Positions 1-6,220 of a DNA stretch of 12,832 nucleotides are shown piece by piece. Numbering within the stretch: position 1 is the first letter of the stretch; each line of letters starts with the position of its first letter. The notes under the pieces are model-generated. The model was not told the DNA's origin and did not search any database. It worked only from the letters and a program-made list of their open reading frames with translations. This stretch comes from Isotricha intestinalis (taxonomy: Eukaryota > Ciliophora > Litostomatea > Vestibuliferida > Isotrichidae). The translations under genes were made by a program, and so were the position numbers. The stretch covers positions 1 through 12,832 of the forward strand of contig JAJJLU010004460.1 of the NCBI GenBank assembly GCA_023807065.1, in the 5' to 3' direction.

Positions 1-357
1 GTAGTTGATTTAAATTTTCTTGTGAAAATCATGATAACCAAATGTTCAAAAATTAATTTCAATATTAAGTGTAATGTAACAAATTTTAGATATTGATAAT
101 AAAGATTTTATTATTGATCTTTCTTCTATTGTTAAAGATCAATATAAAGAAAAAAAGAGAAGAAGAAGAAAAAAAAAACAACAAATTGTTAATAGAAGAA
201 ATAATAATAATAATATATTTAATATTGGATTACTTAATAATTTGAACAATGATCCTTTTTTTGGAGGATTTGAAAAAATGATGAATGATAGTGATTTTGA
301 AAAAGATTTTTTTGGAAATGATGATGATTTTTTTTCAGGAATTGATAATTTTCTTTA
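1..357 (+). pseudogene. 3' fragment of an unrecognised Cys/His-containing gene (left copy)
   Basis: I do not recognise this gene with certainty. From about position 80 one frame runs to the TAA at 355-357: residues ILDIDNKDF, a Lys/Arg-rich stretch, RRNNNNNIFNIG, DPFFGG, and an acidic end reading DDDFFSGIDNFL. The same frame is found in the right copy at 1593-2130. Upstream the frame is broken. A second frame gives a short SCENH stretch, and single-base losses appear in a T run near 18 and an A run near 50. The codon at 77-79 is TAA where the right copy has CAA. The 5' end lies off the window. The C..H stretch kept here is missing from the right copy, so neither copy is complete. Probably a decaying gene; no function is assigned. 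Confidence 0.7.
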
Positions 358-545
358 AATAAAAATAGAGAAAAATAATCAATAAAAATTATATTTTTTT
401 TATTTTCTTTATCTTTATTCTTTTTTTTAACTTTCAATATATATTTCCTTTTTTTCTTTTGTAAAATATATAAAAAACATTTATTAAAATTATTAAGGTT
501 AAAATAATTTCTTATAATTTTTATACAATAATAAAAAAAAAAAAT

Positions 546-651
546 TTATTCTTCAATATCAATAATAATTTTAAAGAAAATTTCTTTTTTTAATTTACTT
601 AATTCATTCCTAAATCATTATTATAATTATTAGTAATTAATTTTAAAATAG
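546..651 (-). pseudogene. Truncated tail of the FCP/SCP-like phosphatase gene
   Basis: This antisense stretch corresponds to the last 35 or so codons of the intact phosphatase gene at 2314-4611, stop codon included. Relative to the intact gene it has lost one base: CCTAAATC here against CCTAACATC at about 2378. That shifts the frame and creates early stops when read from upstream. Homology ends at 651, so the catalytic domain was never included or has been lost. It marks the right edge of the duplicated block and cannot encode an enzyme. Confidence 0.8.
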
Positions 652-675
652 TAATAAAAAATATAAAAAAAATGT

Positions 676-779
676 TAAATATTAAAATCCCAAGGTCAAT
701 CCACTACATAAGAGATGTAAAGAAATCCATCTTCATCTTTATATTTTTCATGAATTAAAGTATCTCCGATAATAAATGT
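676..779 (-). pseudogene. Antisense coding scrap, family uncertain
   Basis: On the minus strand, 779 down to 676 reads as a protein-like stretch. It contains [19 protein letters not shown], then ISYVVD, a TGA stop, and PWDFNI before a TAA. Amino-acid composition (Asp, Glu, Gly, Trp, Pro, Tyr) is unlike the Phe/Ile/Asn/Lys noise of the surrounding non-coding DNA, so it looks like a piece of a real gene. KYKDEDGFLYISY weakly resembles the C-terminal part of Atg8/LC3 proteins, where a KDEDGFLY-type stretch precedes the terminal Gly, but the processing Gly is absent and a lipid-binding domain fragment is equally possible. There is no start codon, and the piece abuts the HSP70 relic head to head at 781. 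Confidence 0.35.
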
Positions 780-780
780 T

Positions 781-1140
781 GAAGATTACTTAAGTCAAAG
801 TATTAAAAATGCAATATTAACAGTTCCCATATATTTTAATGATTCACAAAGACAATCAATTAAAGATGCAGGAAAAATTGAAGGTATTGGTATAGGTTCT
901 CTATATGTTGGTGCTGCTGTTTCTGGATAGGGAATTGCAATTGGAATTCATGTAGTTATTGCTTTAGGTATTATGTTTATGATCAATTAAAAGAAAAAGA
1001 AAGTTTAATTGAAAATATGAAGGATTTCAAAATTTTAATGGGAAAGAACTTAATAAATCAATTAATACTGAAGAAGTATATTTATATGGTGCTACAATTC
1101 AAGATCATATATTAAAATATGATAAATCTTTAGAACATTT
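781..1140 (+). pseudogene. Broken HSP70 gene fragments
   Basis: Two separate HSP70 pieces are recognisable. The first (781-876) reads [16 protein letters not shown] followed by [18 protein letters not shown], which matches the ATPase-domain segment written in family members as [19 protein letters not shown]. The second (about 1016-1140) reads MKDF, then after a one-base loss near 1034 [11 protein letters not shown], then TEEVYLYGATIQDHIL. It corresponds to the later ATPase-domain segment [24 protein letters not shown]. About 200 residues that normally separate these segments are gone. In their place 877-990 encodes a Gly-rich hydrophobic stretch with an in-frame TAG at 928-930. Start, substrate-binding domain and C-terminus are all missing, so no functional chaperone can be made. 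Confidence 0.85.
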
Positions 1141-1278
1141 TTTTTTATTTTTTTCTAATTTTTTTTCCACCAAAAAAAAAATTTTGTCAAAAACTCAATT
1201 TTATTAAATTTTCAATTTTTTATGTTTAAAAAAATTTCTTCTCCTAAATTTTTTTGCCTTAAATTTTCAATATTATTT

Positions 1279-1500
1279 GTATTAAATAAAGGATAAATAT
1301 TGAATTCAGATTTATTTGTTAAAATTTAAGAATATGATATATATAATTTAAGTGAAGAATTAAATTTTTGAAATGTATTCCTAATAAAATTTCTGAATAA
1401 ATATTTGATGAATGTAATAATTTCATATAATTAAATTTATTATATGATAATGTTATAATATTTCATAATAAGATATTTTTAAAAGAAATAATATTATCAT
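1279..1500 (+). pseudogene. Unassigned decayed coding stretch with TAA at Gln-like positions
   Basis: Two adjacent frames read like one protein with a frameshift near 1366-1371. The first runs from 1279 through SDLFVKI, EYDIYNLSEELNF. The second runs from 1371 through KCIPNKISE, IFDECNNFI, LNLLYDNVIIFHNKIF. Four in-frame TAA codons (1294, 1327, 1396, 1417) fall where Gln would be unremarkable. The residue mix (Cys, Pro, Asp, Glu, His) argues for former coding sequence, but I see no recognisable motif and no start. A chance resemblance to coding is possible at this base composition. Confidence 0.3.
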
Positions 1501-1514
1501 TATTAATATTTATT

Positions 1515-1567
1515 CTTTTTATTTATTAAATATTTTAATTCTTTTTTATTTAATAAATAAAAAAAAG
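1515..1567. repeat. AT-rich inverted repeat
   Basis: Seventeen bases at 1516-1532 (TTTTTATTTATTAAATA) are repeated as a perfect reverse complement at 1547-1563. A 14-base T-rich spacer separates them, and both arms extend further with C and G at 1515 and 1567 if a few unpaired A residues are allowed. The element lies just upstream of the right-copy gene at 1593. A hairpin or cruciform is possible. Given the base composition, a chance palindrome of partly repetitive AT sequence cannot be excluded. Confidence 0.45.
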
Positions 1568-1592
1568 CCAAATAATTAACCTTAAAAAAAAT

Positions 1593-2130
1593 ATGATATT
1601 AGAAACTCAAAAAAAAAAACAATTTCTAAGTAAATATTTTAATAAAAATAATTTAATTATGTCCAATAACAGGATGTTCAAATAATAATAAGCCAATAAA
1701 ATGGCAACATTACAATTATGGTGGATACACAAAAATAAATGAAGAAGGATATATTAGATGTCCAATATATAATGTAAAAGGAAAAGTAGTTGATTGATTA
1801 ATTTCTATATTAAGTGTAAGGCAACAAATTTTAGATATTGATAATGATGATTTTATTATTGATCTTTCTTCTATTGTTAAAGATCAATATAAAGAAAAAA
1901 AGAAAAAAAGAGAAGAAGAAGAAAAAAAAAAAAAACAACAAATTGTTAATAGAAGAAATAATAATAATAATATATTTAATATTGGTTTTGGATTACTTAA
2001 TAATTTGAATAATGATCCTTTTTTTGGAGGAATTGAAAAAATGATGAATGATATGGTTAGTGATTTTGAAAAAGATTTTTTTGGAAATGATGATGATGAT
2101 TTTTTTTCAGGAATTGATAATTTTCTTTAA
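1593..2130 (+). pseudogene. Unrecognised Cys/His-containing gene, broken (right copy)
   Basis: The likely start is ATG 1593 (MILETQKKKQFLSKYFNKNN). A frameshift at about 1659 then leads into CPITGCSNNNKPIKW, HYNYGGYTKINEEGYIRCP and NVKGKVVD. An in-frame TGA at 1795 marks the point where about 45 bases present in the left copy are missing. Beyond it the frame is open to the TAA at 2128-2130: ISILSVRQQILD, a Lys/Glu helix, RRNNNNN, DPFFGG and an acidic end. A Cys-x4-Cys, an aromatic/His stretch, GGY-x-x-I-x-x-x-GYIxC and (in the left copy only) CENH suggest a small metal-binding fold. It recalls by eye a multigene family of ciliates, but that is memory and not a search. Two lesions make it a probable pseudogene. 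Function unknown. Confidence 0.6.
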
Positions 2131-2420
2131 ATAAAAATAGGGAAAAATAATCAAAAATTATATTTTTTTTATTTTCTTTATCTTTATTCTTTTTTTTTAA
2201 CTTTCAATATATATTTTCTTTTTTTCTTTTGTAAAATATATAAAAAACATTTATTAAAATTATTAAGGTTAAATAATTATTTATAATTTTTATACAATAA
2301 TAAAAAAAAATATTTATTCTTCAAGATCAGTAGTAATTTTAGAGAAAATTTCTTTTTTTAATTTACTTAATTCATTCCTAACATCATTATTATAATTATT
2401 AGTAATTAATTTTAAAATAG
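1786..2420. repeat. Right copy of a segmental duplication
   Basis: This is the counterpart of 1-651 and appears to be the parental locus, because its right part continues seamlessly into the full-length phosphatase gene. It holds the 3' half of the unrecognised gene, the 183-base convergent gap 2131-2313, and the last 35 or so codons of the phosphatase. The two copies retain the same runs and the same TAA stop of the upstream gene. The right copy lacks the segment between GTAGTTGAT and TTAATTTC that the left copy keeps. Confidence 0.92.
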
Positions 2421-4611
2421 GAATTAATTTTTTTAATTTACAATCATTTTTATCTCCATCAAAATTTTTAATAAAAATTCCATTTTCTTTTTGTAATTTA
2501 AAATTTTGTGGCATATTATCAACAATAATAACTTTAGATAAATCTCTTCCTAATTTACTTAAATCTTTAATTAAAATATTATCAATTAAAATAGTATGTT
2601 GTCTATATAATCTTTTATCAAAAAATTTTTTTTTCTTTTCAATAATATCTAAAATAGGATCTGCATAATCTTGTGTCCCTGCAGTAAAAAGTATAATTTC
2701 GAAAATTTGACTCATTTCATTTAAAAAATTAAATAAATTTGGTCTTGGTTTTAATATTCCTCTTCCTAAATTATCATATTTAAAATTAATTAAAGTATCA
2801 TCTAAATCTAATACTAAAGTAAATTTTTTTTCATTTATTTCATTTAAATATGGAATTTTTATACTTATATTAGGATTTATTTCTGGAATTATAAAAGATA
2901 AATTTTCTCCTTTTTTACAATAATCATTATTTATTCTTTTTTTAAAATATTCATTTAATTCTTTTTGTGTTGTTTCAGATATTTTATTAAAATATATATT
3001 TAATAATGAAATATCAATATTATCATTTTTATTATTTTCATATTGTGTTAATATATTTTTCACTATTGAATTTATTGTAAAATTTCCTTTTCTTAATAAA
3101 ATCATATGATCATTTGAATTAATTGTGTTGATTAATTTTAATGATATTATATTTTTTAATTTATTAACCCATATATTATTATTTGATATTTTCCCATTAA
3201 TTATACATAAAATATAATCACATATTATTAAAAAATTTTGATGAACTTCATTTATTAAATTTATTAATAAAAATAATATTGATTGACTTAAAGAAAAATC
3301 TTTTAAAACTTCATATGTTAAAAAAATTGATATTAATTCTAAAATAGAAGTTTCATGTGCTATTTCAAAGTTATTTTTTTTTTCTTCATTTTTAAAAAAT
3401 TCTTCAAAATTTCCTCCAAATGAAGTATAAATATAAAAATTCCACCATTCAATACAAAGTTTATTATATTGTTTATTCTCATGAAAAGAATTTAATATAT
3501 AATATATTTTTTCTTCTAAAACAATTAAATCTTCTAATTCAATTACAATACTTTCATTTTTTTTAATATTTTTATTTTCATTAATATTATTTTTTAAACT
3601 TGAAGTTAATATTTTATTATTAGGATCAATATTTTCTTTTTCTGTAATTAAATCTTGATTTGAAAAAGATTCAATTTTATAAGGAGTATTATTATTATTT
3701 ATTGAAGAAGAAGATGAATAATAATTAGAAATCTTTAATAGATTATCTGTAAATTTTAGTTTTGGTATATAAATTTTATTTTTATTATTTAATGAATTTA
3801 AATGTGAATGAAGTGAATTAGAAATTTTATAATTTTTACGAAAAGAATTATTATTTTTAAAAGATTTTGAAGAAAAAAAAGAAACATTAGAATTATTTGA
3901 ATTATTAGATATATGAGTAAGAATTGTTCTTGAAGATAAACTATTTAAATCATCATTACCATTCATAATATTATCATTTATATTTTTATTTTTTGAATTA
4001 CTTAAATCATTTAATGTATTATTTATTGATGATATTGTTGAAGGTATTGTTATTTTCTTATTATTATTTTCTTCAGTGTTTAATTTATTTAAAATTTTTT
4101 TCTTTATCTTATTACCTCCTAAATTTCTTGTTAAAAATAAAAAATTTTTCATAGATTGAACTCCATAATTATTATTAATTAAGTTATTATCATCAGATAA
4201 ATAACTTGGTCTATTTTTATGATATTTATTTTTTAAATTTTTATTTTCTTTTTTCAAAGAATTAATATTTGAATGTTCATTTAAAGAATTATCATTATCA
4301 TTATTATTAATAGAATTATTCTTTTCATTACTTTCTGAAATTAAAATATCAATCACTTTGTTATTCTTTTTTTTTTCTTTTGATAAATTTGATTTCTCTT
4401 GTTTTAATAATGAAGACATAATAGCATTAACGGATTTACTTCTTTCTTTATTTGGTAAAATTCCCGAATAAACTAAATTTGATTTTTGTTTAACTTGATT
4501 ATTTAAATTCTTTTCATTCCATTGTGTTTTATTTATTAAATTACTTTTTGATATTTTTTGAACTAATGAGAAAAATTCACTTTTATCTAGTAAACGTAAA
4601 CCAGACTTCAT
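2314..4611 (-). CDS. FCP/SCP-type (NIF domain) HAD protein phosphatase
   Basis: The protein has 765 residues. The last 170 form a HAD-superfamily phosphatase domain of the CTD small phosphatase/Dullard type. Motif I is DLDDT (602-606; D602 would be the nucleophile and D604 the general acid), followed by LFTAG (641-645), KDLSKLGRDL and the acidic motif VDNMP (697-701). Family members remove phosphate from Ser/Thr, classically on the RNA polymerase II C-terminal repeat, but some act on other proteins. Residues 1-355 are low-complexity Asn/Ser/Lys. Residues 356-575 form an ordered, mostly helical module containing EWWNFY (389-394), unlike the short N-termini of animal SCPs. The start is fixed by an in-frame TAA just upstream. 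The gene is divergent from the next one and convergent with the relic at 1593. All key catalytic residues are present; the substrate is unknown. Confidence 0.88.
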   Translation of the reverse strand: MKSGLRLLDKSEFFSLVQKISKSNLINKTQWNEKNLNNQVKQKSNLVYSGILPNKERSKSVNAIMSSLLKQEKSNLSKEKKKNNKVIDILISESNEKNNSINNNDNDNSLNEHSNINSLKKENKNLKNKYHKNRPSYLSDDNNLINNNYGVQSMKNFLFLTRNLGGNKIKKKILNKLNTEENNNKKITIPSTISSINNTLNDLSNSKNKNINDNIMNGNDDLNSLSSRTILTHISNNSNNSNVSFFSSKSFKNNNSFRKNYKISNSLHSHLNSLNNKNKIYIPKLKFTDNLLKISNYYSSSSSINNNNTPYKIESFSNQDLITEKENIDPNNKILTSSLKNNINENKNIKKNESIVIELEDLIVLEEKIYYILNSFHENKQYNKLCIEWWNFYIYTSFGGNFEEFFKNEEKKNNFEIAHETSILELISIFLTYEVLKDFSLSQSILFLLINLINEVHQNFLIICDYILCIINGKISNNNIWVNKLKNIISLKLINTINSNDHMILLRKGNFTINSIVKNILTQYENNKNDNIDISLLNIYFNKISETTQKELNEYFKKRINNDYCKKGENLSFIIPEINPNISIKIPYLNEINEKKFTLVLDLDDTLINFKYDNLGRGILKPRPNLFNFLNEMSQIFEIILFTAGTQDYADPILDIIEKKKKFFDKRLYRQHTILIDNILIKDLSKLGRDLSKVIIVDNMPQNFKLQKENGIFIKNFDGDKNDCKLKKLIPILKLITNNYNNDVRNELSKLKKEIFSKITTDLEE

Positions 4612-4874
4612 TTTTTGAGTTTAATTTTTATTCTCTTTAATATAAATTGAATAATTTTAAAAAATATTATTTAATTAAATTGATAATTTTTAATAAATAA
4701 ATAAATAATTTAACAATTTTTTCTTTAAATTCAAATTTTTTAAATTTCTTTAATTATATAAACAATATTTCTTTTATTATAATTTGTAAATTATATTATA
4801 TTTAATTAAGTAAGAAAAAAACGTTTTATTTTTGTATTTTATTGAAATAAAAAATTAAATATTAAATATAAATT
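4612..4874. promoter_or_regulatory. Divergent intergenic region, presumed shared promoter
   Basis: This 263-base stretch separates two genes transcribed away from each other, so it must hold both start regions. It is extremely AT-rich with T runs on the left, A runs on the right, and a TAAATAAATAAATAA stretch at about 4692-4708. No specific transcription-factor site can be named. Both flanking start codons have A-rich upstream contexts. Confidence 0.5.
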
Positions 4875-6155
4875 ATGTCTAATTACGGTTATTTACTAAA
4901 TTATGATTCTTCAAAAAATAAAAAACCATCAAAGAGAGAATTATATCAACAAAAATTAAAAGAAAGAGAAATTTTTAATAATAATTTTTTTGAAAATTTT
5001 AAAGATATAGGAGGAGGATCACCTTTAAGAAAAAAAGATGGAACACTTCAAACAACAAGAATTTCAATGCTTAATGAAAAATACGAAGATATTATTAACA
5101 ATCAAAAATATAATTATCCTAATTCACAAAGTATTAATAATAATTCTAATCAATTTAAAATTAATTATAATAATGATTTTCAATCTAAAAATCAAATGTT
5201 AATTCAAATGCAGAATTTAAGAAATCCTTATGATTTAAAATATAATCAAAATTTTGATAATAATAATTTAAGAAATTATTATATGAATGCTTATCAAAAT
5301 TTAAATAATTCTAATAATATTCCTTTAAATGATTATCAAAATAAAAATAATTTAATTAATTACGGAAATAATTTTAATTATAATAATAATGATAATTATC
5401 AAAATAATATTAGTTTACAAAATATCAATTATCAAAATAATTTTAATTTAAATAACAATAATAATCCATTTAATAACAATTATTATCAAAATAGATTAAG
5501 TTTAGGAAATAATAATAATAATTATCAAAAAAGTTTTAATTTATTAAATAATAATAATAATTATCAAAATAATATAAATTTAAATAATTATAATAATAAT
5601 ATTAATTTCAATGATAATAATAAAACATATTTTAACAATAATTCAAATAATATTTTATCTAACAACAATAATTTAAATTTAAATTATCTTTATACAACTC
5701 CTAATTTTTATGATGAAAATTTTCATTATTCTCAAAATCCAAATCTTTTAAACAATATAAACACTAATAATATTAATAATAATTACCCACAAAACTTTAA
5801 TTCAAATTATTTAAATATAATTCCTCAAAATCAAAACGAAGTTAAAATCATTCCTCAAGATAATTTTGATAAAAATAAAATAAATGATCAAAAGAAATTA
5901 TTAAGAGAAGAATGGATTAAAGAAATTGAAGAAAAAAAATTAAGAAAAGAAGAAGAAAAAAAGAAACAAATTGAATTAGATAGAATTGCTGATGAAAAAT
6001 GGAAAAAAGAATTTGAAGAAGAAATGTTAAAAGAAAAAATTGAAAAACAAAAAAAAATGGAAAAATTTCAAAATTTTCAAAAAGAAAATGAATCTTTAGT
6101 GGAAAATAAAAAAAGAAAAACATCTTTAAATAATAATTATTATGATAAGATATAA
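4875..6155 (+). CDS. Asn-rich protein with charged helical C-terminus, possibly cytoskeletal
   Basis: The protein has 426 residues in three zones. Residues 1-75 are charged and contain GGGSPLRKKDG (46-56). Residues 76-335 are dominated by Asn with Tyr, Gln, Phe and Leu, including an imperfect NYQN-based repeat. Residues 336-405 form a long Lys/Glu helix (LLREEWIKEIEEKKLRKEEE and onward), probably a single helix or coiled coil. A conserved GGG-x-P-x-R block near the N-terminus plus a charged helix recalls centrosome or basal-body proteins such as CSPP1, but this is a weak impression. The start is supported by an in-frame TAA two codons upstream. Roughly 29 Gln codons are all CAA or CAG, with no internal TAA or TAG. 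The next gene starts only 65 bases downstream. Function is not established. Confidence 0.8.
   Translation: MSNYGYLLNYDSSKNKKPSKRELYQQKLKEREIFNNNFFENFKDIGGGSPLRKKDGTLQTTRISMLNEKYEDIINNQKYNYPNSQSINNNSNQFKINYNNDFQSKNQMLIQMQNLRNPYDLKYNQNFDNNNLRNYYMNAYQNLNNSNNIPLNDYQNKNNLINYGNNFNYNNNDNYQNNISLQNINYQNNFNLNNNNNPFNNNYYQNRLSLGNNNNNYQKSFNLLNNNNNYQNNINLNNYNNNINFNDNNKTYFNNNSNNILSNNNNLNLNYLYTTPNFYDENFHYSQNPNLLNNINTNNINNNYPQNFNSNYLNIIPQNQNEVKIIPQDNFDKNKINDQKKLLREEWIKEIEEKKLRKEEEKKKQIELDRIADEKWKKEFEEEMLKEKIEKQKKMEKFQNFQKENESLVENKKRKTSLNNNYYDKI
5394..5594 (+). repeat. Degenerate NYQN-x-x-x-L peptide repeat
   Basis: Within the Asn-rich gene, the block NYQN (or YYQN, NYQK), usually followed by a hydrophobic residue, then Leu and an Asn run, recurs at residues 174, 185, 203, 216 and 229. 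Spacings are 11, 18, 13 and 13 residues. The DNA units share ATTATCAAAATAAT-like cores. The spacing varies and the Asn runs differ in length, as expected of repeat slippage in AAT-rich DNA. Confidence 0.6.
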
Positions 6156-6220
6156 AATTAATTTTATAATTAAAAAGTAAAATAATTAAATAATTCATAT
6201 TAAAATATTTATTTTAAAAT

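Larger units (their letters stand above)
1..651. repeat. Left copy of a segmental duplication
   Basis: This block aligns along its whole length with 1786-2420. It begins at the window edge, so its true left end is not visible, and similarity stops abruptly at about 651/2420. It carries the 3' part of an unrecognised gene (1-357), its 3' flank, and the last codons of the phosphatase gene in antisense (546-651). Differences are scattered substitutions plus small indels. The left copy also keeps roughly 45 bases near positions 10-55 that the right copy lacks. Confidence 0.92.

Noticed and set aside
234..437. Minus-strand Lys/His/Phe-rich frame over the left duplicate
   Set aside because: It is antisense to the conserved reading frame shared with the right copy. 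Only the plus-strand frame is maintained between copies.
5917..6198. Minus-strand frame rich in Phe and Leu
   Set aside because: It is the exact antisense of the Lys/Glu-rich helix of the plus-strand gene; GAA/AAA read backwards gives TTC/TTT.
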